A stretch of DNA of 64,000 bases from an uncultured Cellvibrionales bacterium (lineage in GTDB: Bacteria > Pseudomonadota > Gammaproteobacteria > Pseudomonadales > Dasaniaceae). The stretch lies in assembly GCA_913019905.1 (NCBI GenBank), contig CAJVZD010000001.1, positions 106,176-170,175 on the forward strand, read 5' to 3'. Shown here one piece after another: positions 1-9,003 of the stretch (position 1 is its first letter; every line of letters begins with the position of its first letter). The notes under the pieces were generated by a model. That model did not search any database and was not told where the DNA came from. It saw only the letters and a list, made by a program, of their open reading frames with translations. Position numbers and translations under genes: made by a program.

Positions 1-129
1 GAAACAGAGATTAATACGGCGCTCGACACGGGTTTTGTCCCGCTTGCTTTGGGCCCACGGGTATTACGCACCGAGACAGCTCCCCTCGCTGCCATTACAT
101 TACTCCAGTATCTTTGGGGTGATATTTAA
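1..129 (+). CDS. rsmE: RsmE, 16S rRNA m3U1498 methyltransferase (C-terminal end only)
   Basis: The first 42 codons of the window, in frame from base 1 to a TAA at 127-129, read as the C-terminal end of the SPOUT-class methyltransferase RsmE. The motif LGPRVLRTETAPLAAI is the conserved SAM-binding knot signature of this family. RsmE methylates U1498 of 16S rRNA in the 30S subunit. The start lies left of the window, so length and upstream neighbours are unknown. An overlapping out-of-frame ORF at 35-238 is spurious. The family call rests on a short but very characteristic segment. Confidence 0.88.
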   Translation, partial: ETEINTALDTGFVPLALGPRVLRTETAPLAAITLLQYLWGDI

Positions 130-494
130 ACAAGCTGTCGCGCCGACGGATTTCGCTTTAGTAGTAGTAGTATCGGAAAAGTGTTCATGGTACTCTTCGG
201 CTCAACCATTGGGACAGAACGCCCCTTTAGATATCTAAGTCATTGATATTAATATAAAAATAGATAAAACGAAAATATCGCGACACGAACCGTTCATATT
301 AAGAATTTTAGTTTTTCTCCACTAATTCTGTAGACACACCACAATCATTGTACAACGTTAACGGTTAAAAATAGATGTTTGGCTAGTGGATCGCTTTTCC
401 TCGACAATAATACCAACAATTTAAATAATGTCTTTTATCATTGAACACTCTCGAATATTAGTCTTAAAGGAATAAACGAGGTTAGGTAAATACA
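130..494. other. Intergenic region between rsmE and the GGDEF gene
   Basis: This AT-rich stretch of 365 bases holds no convincing gene. A short GTA/TAG run lies near 160-172. No clear terminator hairpin for rsmE and no strong promoter could be assigned by eye. Confidence 0.5.
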
Positions 495-1925
495 ATGCCC
501 ATCAAAACCCTCTTATCAGACAACGGAAACTGTCTAACGTATAAGGTGACAGGAACTTTTCGCTTTTCTGAGTTCATTGATGCGGACCGAGATTTTTTTT
601 CAAATCCGGATAATGGCAATAAGCTAAATTATACCATCATCGACTATTCGGATGCCGTTGACATAATTCACTCGGTCAGGGACCTCGACACGGTATCTAA
701 CAATGCGAAGGCGATTGCAAAAACATACAATAGAGCCATCGTAGCGATTCTGGCCGATCATTCGATGATTCAGTCCTATAGCGATATGTGGGGGAAATTT
801 GCTAAGCAGTTAGGCTGGAAGTACAAAGTGTTTACCGAACGATCGAGTATGGAAGAATGGCTTCTTGCTAACGTCAGCAGTAAGTACGATGGTTTAATAA
901 CGCAATCTTCAATCATTGAATCCAGGAACAAAAGAAAACGTGCTGGCCTGGAAAATCTCGGATTCATTCTCGATCCCCTATCGGTGTATTTTGAGGTAAG
1001 CACCGCTCTCATTCTTTCGTATCACGATGATGTTATTGAAGTATTAGAAAATAATTCTTCCGCAGAAGATGGCCCCTATAAAATCGGCGCTTCAGAATCC
1101 ATGGTGGACTCTAACAGTTATTTTGAGTTTATTATCAAACACGATACCGAGCTATATATCCCCAACGCCAACCTGGAACAACAGTGGGAAAATAATCCGT
1201 CATTACCCTTCGGCCTGCTCTCGTTTATTGGCCTGCCAATCCATCGTCCCACCGGTGAAATATTTGGTATTGTCTGTTTAATGAATGAAGAGCCTATACG
1301 ACTCGACAACCAAAAGAACGAGGTGCTTTTCGGCACTCGCGACACACTGGAATCGCAATTAAAACTGAAGTCTGATCACGACACTATTTATAAACATTTA
1401 GGAGAAATCCTCGATCTACAGATCTCATTGGAAAAAGAATCAAAATGTGACTATCTGACTGGCTTCTATAATCGAAAAAACTTCCTTGAAATGTCTGACA
1501 GCGAACTGAGTAGAAGTCGACGAAATAACACACAACTGAGTTTTATTTTTTGCGATATCGACCACTTTAAACGCATTAACGACAAGCACGGCCACGACGC
1601 AGGCGATGAAGTGTTGAAGCGATTTTCGGCGTTGATAAAAGAAAACATAAGAACTTACGATATCGTGTGGCGTTGGGGTGGAGAAGAATTTCTTATTCTG
1701 CTTCCGGAAACAAATGCTTCTAGCGCGGAAGATGTCGCCGACAAATTACGAGCGATAATTGAAAGCGCTATTTTTCTATATGACCAAAAGAAGGTACAAG
1801 TCACTGTCAGTTTTGGCGTATCTGAAATTTCTAAGGATGAGGAAATTAATGATTTTCTGATCCGCCTCGATAAACTTCTCTATAAAGCAAAACAAGCGGG
1901 ACGCAATCTCGTTATGTCCGCATAA
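495..1925 (+). CDS. Diguanylate cyclase with N-terminal STAS-like region and GAF-like domain
   Basis: A 476-residue protein predicted to make cyclic di-GMP from two GTP. The GGDEF domain covers about residues 315-474. It has the active-site GGEEF at 395-399 and an RTYD inhibitory-site motif (RxxD) five residues before it, so both catalysis and product inhibition look intact. Residues about 165-290 resemble a GAF sensor (the segment ending FGIVCLMNEEP is typical). Residues 1-125 look like a STAS/SpoIIAA-like fold, which is less certain. There are no membrane segments, so it is probably cytosolic. No EAL domain or effector gene is adjacent. It stands alone after rsmE. The signal sensed by the N-terminal domains is unknown. 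Confidence 0.9.
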   Translation: MPIKTLLSDNGNCLTYKVTGTFRFSEFIDADRDFFSNPDNGNKLNYTIIDYSDAVDIIHSVRDLDTVSNNAKAIAKTYNRAIVAILADHSMIQSYSDMWGKFAKQLGWKYKVFTERSSMEEWLLANVSSKYDGLITQSSIIESRNKRKRAGLENLGFILDPLSVYFEVSTALILSYHDDVIEVLENNSSAEDGPYKIGASESMVDSNSYFEFIIKHDTELYIPNANLEQQWENNPSLPFGLLSFIGLPIHRPTGEIFGIVCLMNEEPIRLDNQKNEVLFGTRDTLESQLKLKSDHDTIYKHLGEILDLQISLEKESKCDYLTGFYNRKNFLEMSDSELSRSRRNNTQLSFIFCDIDHFKRINDKHGHDAGDEVLKRFSALIKENIRTYDIVWRWGGEEFLILLPETNASSAEDVADKLRAIIESAIFLYDQKKVQVTVSFGVSEISKDEEINDFLIRLDKLLYKAKQAGRNLVMSA

Positions 1926-1964
1926 ACTCGCTTATGATCAACGCAGGTATGAGAAACTTATCCG

Positions 1965-2387
1965 TTAATTGTGAGGCGTTTCGGTAAAATGAAAATGCGA
2001 CTTCCACCAGCGGTTTGTTAGCGGTACAGAACAATTCAATAGAAATGCCCTTATCATCAAAGTGTAAAAACCTTCGGTATTCATAATATTGTGTTGTACG
2101 TAAGCGATTTCGATAACCACAAATGCCAGTTCGGCACGTCCCAACATGCCAAAGCCTATCATCCAGCTCGCCGGCCAGTCGAAATTACCGGTGTAGCGGG
2201 CAGCGAGCCCTGCCGATAGGGCCTGCGATGAACAAGCCGCTAAAAAAATCCGTCCTTCGTCGACAAGCATGTTGAAAATAGGTGCACGAGCACAGACGAA
2301 GCCTGAGGACGAAGCCGTAAAAATTCGAGTCGTATTAATCACTCCGCCTACCGGCGCTATAGGTCTAAAGGCTAGGCTGCTGCTCAT
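1965..2387 (-). pseudogene. Remnant of a CPA2/Kef-type cation:proton antiporter
   Basis: The reading frame spans 140 codons, but only the last 75 or so (about 1968-2220) look like protein. They match the last transmembrane region of CPA2 family Na+(K+)/H+ antiporters: SAGLAARYTGNFDW, then WMIGFGMLGRAELAFVV, then a closing hydrophobic helix before RWWK. The upstream part of the frame is low-quality sequence with no family resemblance. The roughly ten N-terminal transmembrane helices expected of this family are missing from the window. I infer a decayed fragment after deletion. The region between it and the peroxiredoxin (2388-2585) shows no gene. Confidence 0.7.
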
Positions 2388-2585
2388 CGATCAGAGAGCC
2401 TGATTTCTAGATTAGGAAGACGTCACCCACACTTTTGACCTGGTACGGGCAGTAGGCCAGTCTTCGTTACTTTTTTATTATTGTTATTTACAATCGACTA
2501 AATAAAATTAATTAATTATAACTATTAATGTTGTATGGCTTAAACTACATTTTCAAAACTTACTGAATCAGCCAGAGGAATCATT

Positions 2586-3101
2586 ATGAATCGCACAGTC
2601 CCAGACGTAGTTTTTAAAACCCGAGTCCGCGATGAAAACATTGAACATGAAAATCCCTTTAAATGGGAAGATAAGACATCGAAGGAATTATTCGCGGGTA
2701 AAAGTATCATAATTGTGGCCCTGCCTGGAGCCTTTACCCCCACTTGTTCGAGCACTCACCTGCCGGGCTATGAACAGAAATACGAAGAACTGAAGTCCAA
2801 AGGAATTGATGAAGTCTATTGCATCAGCGTAAACGATGCCTTTAGCATGTTTCAATGGTCAAAGCAGTTAGGCATTGAAAAAGTGAAAATGCTTCCCGAT
2901 GGAAATGGCGATTTTACCCGTCTGATGGGAATGCTGGTTAAAAAGGAAAATCTCGGCTTTGGCAATCGCTCATGGCGGTATTCCATGCATGTGGTCGACG
3001 GAGAAATCAAAAGCCAATTTGTGGAACCGGGGCTTATGGACAATTGTCCAGAGGACCCTTTTACTATCAGTGACGCCGACACCATGCTTGCGTCGTTGTA
3101 G
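2586..3101 (+). CDS. Peroxiredoxin, Prx5 type (AhpC/TSA superfamily)
   Basis: A 171-residue thiol peroxidase that reduces H2O2 and organic hydroperoxides in the cytosol. The peroxidatic-site motif PGAFTPTCSSTHLPGYE places the catalytic cysteine at Cys54, with the conserved Thr and Pro around it. The downstream RSWRYSM segment supplies the active-site arginine typical of Prx5 members. The length fits the family, and there is no fused glutaredoxin domain at the C-terminus, so the reductant must be supplied in trans. AGAGGAATCATT before the ATG supports the start. The gene is monocistronic and followed by a strong hairpin terminator. No OxyR-like site was identified. Confidence 0.93.
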   Translation: MNRTVPDVVFKTRVRDENIEHENPFKWEDKTSKELFAGKSIIIVALPGAFTPTCSSTHLPGYEQKYEELKSKGIDEVYCISVNDAFSMFQWSKQLGIEKVKMLPDGNGDFTRLMGMLVKKENLGFGNRSWRYSMHVVDGEIKSQFVEPGLMDNCPEDPFTISDADTMLASL

Positions 3102-3201
3102 CCAGATTAGAAAAGTAGTCAGAGTAGAAAAGCAGTCGGATTAAAACGCGGAGGCTACTGCTGGACCAATACATACACCGACTAAGCTGACGTTTCAAAG
3201 C

Positions 3202-3226
3202 AATAGGCTCCTTCGGAGCCTATTTT
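3202..3226 (+). terminator. Rho-independent terminator after the peroxiredoxin gene
   Basis: A perfect 10-bp stem (AATAGGCTCC / GGAGCCTATT) with a 3-base loop runs directly into a short T run. It lies between the plus-strand peroxiredoxin gene and the convergent YbjN-like gene, so it may serve both, but the T tract is on the plus strand. Confidence 0.85.
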
Positions 3227-3236
3227 CAGTTGTACG

Positions 3237-3668
3237 CTAAAAAACGTCCATCCCGGTTAAATAATCCTCAATACTATCCGCGCTCTCGACAACGGCTTTG
3301 AGCACAGTAGACAAGGTTTTGGCGTCGGTATCAGCCGCAATTTGGGCATTGTAAGCAGCATAATATGAATTGTCAGTCGACATCACTTGCCACGCACCTA
3401 ACTTTGAACTGTTATTAATACCCAGCAAAAGATTCGCGATCTTTTTCTCCAGGGGCCCGTCACTCATATAACCGATGGAGTAAATCTTACGAATTTCCAG
3501 GTCGGCAATTTTCTTCGTTTCCGAGCTAATATAGACAGTCTGTGACCTTTTTTCATCCAGTTGAAAAACAGCATGGAAATCACCATCATCATCGATTTCA
3601 TACTCGATTCCGAGCTCATCGAGCAGGACGCTAATTCTACTGTCTTTATGATTTGTGCTTCCCAACAT
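3237..3668 (-). CDS. YbjN-domain protein (type III secretion chaperone-like fold)
   Basis: A 143-residue acidic cytosolic protein with the pattern of the YbjN / bacterial sensory transduction regulator family (PF10722). It has an early segment with an aspartate-rich turn (EIDDDGDFHAVF), an alternating hydrophobic strand region (TVYISSETKKI) and a C-terminal helix (LSTVLKAVVESADSIEDYL). The family has a secretion-chaperone-like fold, but its molecular role is unclear. GAGAGAAT eight bases before the ATG supports the start. It is convergent with the peroxiredoxin gene and has no obvious operon partner. The family call is from general resemblance. Confidence 0.68.
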   Translation of the reverse strand: MLGSTNHKDSRISVLLDELGIEYEIDDDGDFHAVFQLDEKRSQTVYISSETKKIADLEIRKIYSIGYMSDGPLEKKIANLLLGINNSSKLGAWQVMSTDNSYYAAYNAQIAADTDAKTLSTVLKAVVESADSIEDYLTGMDVF

Positions 3669-3929
3669 TGTCTAATTCTCTCAATGGATCCTGATATGGG
3701 TTTCATCAGTCGCTTCTATGCCTGAACACCGAAGAATAAAAGGCCTTTCTCCGAAAGTCCATCACTATGATGTGGTAAAAATATTTCCAGCATGATAAAT
3801 AATTTTATCATGACACTCCTGATCAATTATCCAGCCAGCATCGATTGTAAAATTTCAGCATGATAAACTCTTTTTTGCCGGTAATAAGACAACCCCTTTG
3901 CGGAGAGTTTCATCTGAGACAATTCACCG

Positions 3930-5513
3930 CTATTTCAGGTCCTTAATAAGCACCGCTGCAGCATTGTGGCCTGGCACACCGGTAACACCCCCCCCTGGAT
4001 GTGCACCTGAGCCACACAAATACAGTCCTTTTACCGGCATGCGGTGATCACTGTGACCCAATACCGGCCGCGCCATAAATAGTTGATCCAAAGACAGCTG
4101 CCCGTGGAAGATATCACCCCGGGGCAAACCGAACTTTCTTTCCAAATCGAGGGGACTGTGTATTTGCCGGGCAATGATCGACGAAGAAAAATTCGGTGCA
4201 TAAGCGTTCACTGTTTGAATAATACGGTCGGCGACCTCCTCCCGAACATCGTCCCAGTTCTTATTGTCGGGTAAATCGTAATTAAAATGCTGACAAAACA
4301 AACTGGCGACATGCTGACCGGCTGGCGCCAGACTGTCGTCGAGGGTGCTGGGAATCAACATTTCTACAATAGGTGCTTGCGACCAACCGTTCATCCGAGC
4401 ATCGAGGTAAGCTCTGTCCATATATTCAATGCTCGGTGAAATAACAATACCACCGGTATGATGAAGACCCATCCCATCGGTCGGCAAGCAACTGAATTTG
4501 GGAAGTTCCGAGAGGGCGACGTTCATTCGAAAGGTACCCGAACCACATTTAAAATTCTTTATTCGGCGATAGAAATCTACCGGGACTTCTTCCTCTTTCA
4601 CCATGGTGCCGAACAGCATGGTCGGACTCACATTGGCAGCAATAGCACGTGCCCTGATAACCGAACCGTCCTCCAGGCGCACGCCACAAGCCCTTCCATT
4701 TTCAATGACGACCTCCTCGACTGAAACGCCGGTTCTAATCTCAGCGCCAGCGAGGCGAGCCGAACTGGCAAGTGCATCGCTGATCGCGCCCATACCGCCG
4801 ATCGCGTGTCCCCATGCTCCTTTTTTTCCATTTACTGCCCCAAAACAGTGGTGTAGGAGTACATAAGATGTTCCCAAATCGTGTGGGCTATTTAAGGCTC
4901 CCACTACGCCATCAAAGGCATAAGCGGCCTTAATAGCATCGTTTTCAAAATACATATCGAGAAAAGTTGCACAACTTTTGCCGGCCATATCAAGAATCAA
5001 ACGTTGAAATTCTTCACCCCGTTTTCTGCTCTTCCAACCAAGTTTCGCCAATTGTAATAAGTCTTTGATACCGCCCGAGGGATTGGGAGGATGGGTCAAT
5101 AAGAGGTCGCGCAACTCATCGGCGACTGCTTCAAGGTCACGTTCGTAGGATTCGATAGCGTCCGCATCATGTTTAGAAAAACGGGCAAACTCTCGGTATT
5201 TGTCCTGGCTATCAACGGGAAAAGACAGATAATTATCATCCGAAAGAGGGAAAAAATTGGACATAGCCCGCTCAACCACCCTCAATCCGTGCTCCCCCAA
5301 CTGCAGGTCCTGAATAATTTTTGCGTTTAACAGACTCACGGTATAAGACGCCGTTGAGTTTTTAAATCCCGGATGAAATTCCTCGGTAACCGCCGCGCCA
5401 CCGACAATGTCACGACGCTCCAAAACAAGCACCTGCAATCCAGCCTTGGCGAGATAGGCGGCTGTCGTTAGGCCATTGTGACCTCCACCGATGATGATAA
5501 CGTCGTGTGTCAT
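3930..5513 (-). CDS. FAD-dependent oxidoreductase, phytoene desaturase/PYROXD2-like
   Basis: A 527-residue flavoprotein of the carotenoid-desaturase-like amine oxidase superfamily. The N-terminus carries a dinucleotide-binding fold with GGGHNG at residues 9-14, and the GGAAVTEEFHPGF segment follows. The C-terminus has the FAD-closing motif GLYLCGSGAHPGGGVTGVPG. These are features of the PYROXD2-type branch rather than true phytoene desaturases, and no carotenoid genes are adjacent. TGGGGA before the ATG supports the start. It is the distal gene of a same-strand series with a luciferase-like oxidoreductase and an acyl-CoA synthetase, which suggests oxidation of a lipid or hydrocarbon-like substrate. 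The substrate is unknown. Confidence 0.85.
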   Translation of the reverse strand: MTHDVIIIGGGHNGLTTAAYLAKAGLQVLVLERRDIVGGAAVTEEFHPGFKNSTASYTVSLLNAKIIQDLQLGEHGLRVVERAMSNFFPLSDDNYLSFPVDSQDKYREFARFSKHDADAIESYERDLEAVADELRDLLLTHPPNPSGGIKDLLQLAKLGWKSRKRGEEFQRLILDMAGKSCATFLDMYFENDAIKAAYAFDGVVGALNSPHDLGTSYVLLHHCFGAVNGKKGAWGHAIGGMGAISDALASSARLAGAEIRTGVSVEEVVIENGRACGVRLEDGSVIRARAIAANVSPTMLFGTMVKEEEVPVDFYRRIKNFKCGSGTFRMNVALSELPKFSCLPTDGMGLHHTGGIVISPSIEYMDRAYLDARMNGWSQAPIVEMLIPSTLDDSLAPAGQHVASLFCQHFNYDLPDNKNWDDVREEVADRIIQTVNAYAPNFSSSIIARQIHSPLDLERKFGLPRGDIFHGQLSLDQLFMARPVLGHSDHRMPVKGLYLCGSGAHPGGGVTGVPGHNAAAVLIKDLK

Positions 5514-5583
5514 GGCATTTCCCCAGTAGCAAATTTCAATAGTCGGCCGCCCACTCTGATCAGATGGAAACGACTCAAGAGGC

Positions 5584-6597
5584 TCAAATAGTGCAAGGCG
5601 TATCGATTCGCTGAATATCTGACAGCACTTCTTGGGGAATATCTACCGATACCGATATGGCGTCCGCCAGCCCCCCATACCGTTCTTCAATGTTTCCCAC
5701 AATCTCATCATAGCGCCCAACAGCGGCAAATAAATGCACCAACTCGTCAGGAATTTCCGCAGTCATCGCCTCCCACTGTCCCTGCTTTGACATCGCATTA
5801 AGCTTATGGCCCAGTTCAAGGAGTCCGTGTGCTTCTAAAACAGGCCAATAGGACGGGGTCGAACCGTAAAACCCGATACGCATGCGCACCCATTCAAACA
5901 TTTTGGCTACCGCTTCGTCGTCCTTACCGGTGGCAACAAATCCACCGCCCGAGACCTCAAAGTTCGCGCGCTTGCGTCCAGATTTTGCCAGCGCTTTTTC
6001 GAGCCTCGGCATCGTCGCTTCTTGTAGGTACTTTTTAGTACAAAAAGGGTGAAGCATCACGCCGTCACATTCTTCGCCTGCCACATTCAGCATCCCCGGA
6101 CCAACAGCGGCAATATGAATGGAGGGTATCCCGCCATTCAGTGGCTCAGGTGTAAAGTTTGGCGTCATCAATGAAAACTGGTAGTGCTCTCCCACAAAAT
6201 CCAAACGTTCTCCGTCTTGCCAACAGCGCCAGATGGCGCGGACTGCTTTAACATACTCTTTAAGCCTCGGCGCCGGCGCAGACCAGGGGACACTAAACCG
6301 TCGAATGTTATGGGCTTTCACCTGACTGCCTAGTCCCAGGGTAAATCGTCCTGCTGAAGCCGCTTGTAAATCCCAGCCAAGATTCGCGACCACCATCGGG
6401 CTGCGTGCAAAGGCAATCGCTATGCTGGTTTTAAGCTCGAGGGTTTTTGTTGCGGTCGCCGCAATAGCGAGTGGCAAAAAAGGATCGTGGGAATTTTCCT
6501 GCGTCGTTATCCCATCGAATCCGGCCGCCTCCACTATTGCGGAGGCTGCACCGACCGCTTGCAAATCTGCTACCGGCACTGATGTAGTCACTTTCAT
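5584..6597 (-). CDS. LLM-class (luciferase-like) oxidoreductase, TIGR03617-like
   Basis: A 337-residue TIM-barrel flavin/F420-dependent oxidoreductase of the luciferase-like monooxygenase family. Typical segments include TTSVPVADLQAVGAAS at the start, ARSPMVVANLGWDLQAASAGRF in the middle, and GLGSQVKAHNIRRF after it. These resemble the TIGR03617 subgroup, whose members are predicted to use coenzyme F420. I chose the ATG at 6597, which has TGGGGA about seven bases upstream. A GTG at 6609 would add four residues. It lies 70 bases before the FAD oxidoreductase and probably shares its transcript. Cofactor and substrate are inferred only from family membership. Confidence 0.83.
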   Translation of the reverse strand: MKVTTSVPVADLQAVGAASAIVEAAGFDGITTQENSHDPFLPLAIAATATKTLELKTSIAIAFARSPMVVANLGWDLQAASAGRFTLGLGSQVKAHNIRRFSVPWSAPAPRLKEYVKAVRAIWRCWQDGERLDFVGEHYQFSLMTPNFTPEPLNGGIPSIHIAAVGPGMLNVAGEECDGVMLHPFCTKKYLQEATMPRLEKALAKSGRKRANFEVSGGGFVATGKDDEAVAKMFEWVRMRIGFYGSTPSYWPVLEAHGLLELGHKLNAMSKQGQWEAMTAEIPDELVHLFAAVGRYDEIVGNIEERYGGLADAISVSVDIPQEVLSDIQRIDTPCTI

Positions 6598-6974
6598 TTT
6601 GGTCCCCACTCTATTTTTATTTTTCGACTTATTATGGCTTAGTTAGGCAACACATTCATTTGTCTATAGCCGCATAAGCTTTTCAGACTGTTCATATTGG
6701 CATGTTACAGCGGTGTAGCCGTTCGGCTAGGTCCGGAAAAATCGTAGAATTTTCCTTACATTGCTTAACTCGCGACCATCCGGAAGCTCGTCTTTGCAAG
6801 CGGTCCGGTTCGAAGCTTGGACTCGGCAATCTGATCGTTCTAACGGTTTGATAATTATGAATTAATCTAACTCCCAAGATTGCCACGTCGCCACGCTTCT
6901 AGCGATGACGATATTTCTGCATAGGCGCTAATCAAGTATTGTTTAACCCTCGTATTCCTTAACACTGCTATTGC
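6598..6974. other. Intergenic region between the acyl-CoA synthetase and LLM genes
   Basis: This 377-base gap carries no convincing gene. A 64-codon minus-strand frame at 6692-6886 has no recognisable domain and atypical composition. The size suggests that the LLM and FAD oxidoreductase genes could have their own promoter here, but I could not assign one. Confidence 0.5.
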
Positions 6975-8702
6975 TTAGCCCAAGCCCCAATGTTGCCATG
7001 CATCCTGTCTAATTAATCGTTTATCGATTTTTCCCGAAGCAATTCTAAGTAAGGGTTTGGGGCTAAAAATGATATAACTTGGGACTTTGAACGCGGCTAT
7101 ACGTTCCTTAAGAAAATCTCGGATTAGCTGCTCAGAAACCTCACCACTGCAATAAATGGTAGCGCCAACCTCTTCGCCAAGACGGTCGTTTGGGATGGCG
7201 TAAACACTGGCCTCTAGTATTTCTTTATGCGCCACGAGAGCTCCTTCAACCTCGGCACAACCGATATTTTCACCGCCTCGAATCACCAGATCTTTGATGC
7301 GATCGACGATGTACAGATATCCATCAATGTCCATATAGCCCACGTCGCCTGTTTTATACCAACCATCAACAAAAGACTCATTATCAGCTTCCGGTAAGTT
7401 CCAGTACCCGCCAAAAAGACAGGGACCAGCCATCTGTATCTCGCCACGCTCGCCCTGCGGTAGCACATTGCCATCCTCATCCGATATTCGAAGATCCATA
7501 ATAGTGGCTTTCCGACCGGTACTAGTAGGATAATTAACATAATCCCTGCCTGTAACTCCCGCTCCAATCGCATTGCTTTCCGTCATACCCCAACCGGTAT
7601 AGGGCAGGGCCCGGCCGAAAGTAACGGCGATTTTTCCAACCTGATCCGGAGCTCTTGCCGCGCCACCTCCCCCTACGGTAACAAGACTACTCAAATCGGA
7701 AGCCGACTCTCTTGCATACTCCACTAAATCACCGGTCATAGCGGGTGGCGCTGTAAATGCAGTAATATTTTCCTTCGCTATTAACGCCGCAGCTTTTTCC
7801 ACATTCCACTTATACATACAAACAATTTTACGCTGACTGCGATATGACATCAGAAATACCGAGTGCGAGCCAGTGACATGAAACAAGGGTATGCCCAACA
7901 AAACAGCTGCCTGTACCTCAAGCTTTGGCGGAGTGAGGCCAAATTCTACGTTGTTGGCTTTGGCTTCGAGCTCCCAGGACAAAAGTGCGGAGCAAATGTT
8001 AGTGTGACAGGATAATACGCCTTTTGGATTACCGGTCGATCCCGAGGTATAAAAGAGTGTTGCAGAATCACTTCCCGCTATTTGACGATCGGGCATTCCT
8101 TTTTCAACCGTATTCGACAGCATGGTTTCAAGATCTGTGCAGTTACCAAACAACGGCTTCGTGGGCCGAACCGCCACAACGTTCAATTCCACTTGCGAGA
8201 ACAGTGATTCGAGTCGATCGAGTCGCTCTTGATCGGCGAAGAGTACCTTGGCGCCACTATCATTCAAGCCGTATACCATTTCATCGGATAACCACAATGC
8301 ATTCATCGCAACGGCCACAGCGCCGATAGACGTAATGGCAGTAAAGATCATTACCCATTCCGGATAATTTCGCATCGAGATCGCGACCCGGTCGCCTTTC
8401 TTAATGCCGTAATTCTCCGCCAACAACACGCCAATTTTTGCAGCCTTATGATAAGTTTCCTCAAAGCTGTAACGTTCTTCGTTGTAGACTAAAAACGTTT
8501 CATCGCTGCGGTTCTCATTGTAAAGGTCCCTCAGTGTCTCCGGCGCGTTTTTAAAAACCCGACAGGGCTTTCCCCAAACCTCTCCGGGAACAATTTCATA
8601 GGGTTCACCCGGTGCAGTTAGGGATTCAATACAGAATTGCCGGTTTTGTTTTCGAACTATTGTCATGGTTGCTCTTAGGTTAGTGAAAGACACCGCAAAC
8701 AT
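6975..8702 (-). CDS. Acyl-CoA synthetase (class I adenylate-forming enzyme)
   Basis: A 575-residue AMP-binding enzyme that activates a carboxylic acid to its acyl-CoA through an acyl-adenylate. The phosphate-binding loop YTSGSTGNPKGV, the GWGMTESNA adenine-site motif, the GWYKTGDVGYMD motif with the hinge DRIKD, and a C-terminal lysine region (ASGKIDKRLIR) are all present. The chain preference is not evident; it resembles fatty-acid and aromatic-acid ligases. Two starts are possible: ATG at 8702 (preceded by AAAAAGAAG) or ATG at 8666, twelve residues in, where the conserved protein seems to begin. It heads the same-strand group with the LLM and FAD oxidoreductases. Confidence 0.9.
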   Translation of the reverse strand: MFAVSFTNLRATMTIVRKQNRQFCIESLTAPGEPYEIVPGEVWGKPCRVFKNAPETLRDLYNENRSDETFLVYNEERYSFEETYHKAAKIGVLLAENYGIKKGDRVAISMRNYPEWVMIFTAITSIGAVAVAMNALWLSDEMVYGLNDSGAKVLFADQERLDRLESLFSQVELNVVAVRPTKPLFGNCTDLETMLSNTVEKGMPDRQIAGSDSATLFYTSGSTGNPKGVLSCHTNICSALLSWELEAKANNVEFGLTPPKLEVQAAVLLGIPLFHVTGSHSVFLMSYRSQRKIVCMYKWNVEKAAALIAKENITAFTAPPAMTGDLVEYARESASDLSSLVTVGGGGAARAPDQVGKIAVTFGRALPYTGWGMTESNAIGAGVTGRDYVNYPTSTGRKATIMDLRISDEDGNVLPQGERGEIQMAGPCLFGGYWNLPEADNESFVDGWYKTGDVGYMDIDGYLYIVDRIKDLVIRGGENIGCAEVEGALVAHKEILEASVYAIPNDRLGEEVGATIYCSGEVSEQLIRDFLKERIAAFKVPSYIIFSPKPLLRIASGKIDKRLIRQDAWQHWGLG

Positions 8703-9003
8703 ACTTCTTTTTAAGGGTGCAGTTCAAGAGCTCGCAGGCCGATATAGACTCTTATTCCTCGATGTCCCTTAGCCCTTTGCCAAATATGGAAACGAACACG
8801 GCACCGTTGGCCATATACAATTGTTGGTTTTAGCGAGTTCCGAACACGTCCCAAGAACTTAGCTTTTTCTAGAAGCCGAACATCCCATCGAGGCGAAAGC
8901 GGTAAACCGTGGGAGTTAAGATAGGAGACTTAGACCCATTAACGCTATCGGCAAGCAAGGCCTGAGTTGATTACAATAAAAACCGATGTCTAAACAATAG
9001 CTC
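8703..9003. other. Intergenic region upstream of the acyl-CoA synthetase
   Basis: This 301-base gap lies between the DUF4252 stop and the acyl-CoA synthetase start, both on the minus strand. It must hold the end of the ECF operon transcript and the promoter of the catabolic group. No hairpin with a T tract and no clear operator was seen. Confidence 0.45.

Noticed and set aside
35-238. 67-codon plus-strand frame at the left edge
   Set aside because: It overlaps the rsmE end in another frame and has no recognisable domain.
3791-3871. Two copies of CAGCATGATAAA
   Set aside because: A short pair in AT-rich DNA with no further structure; not enough to call a repeat element.
8024-8329. 101-codon plus-strand frame
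   Set aside because: It lies antisense within the acyl-CoA synthetase and is explained as a shadow of that gene.
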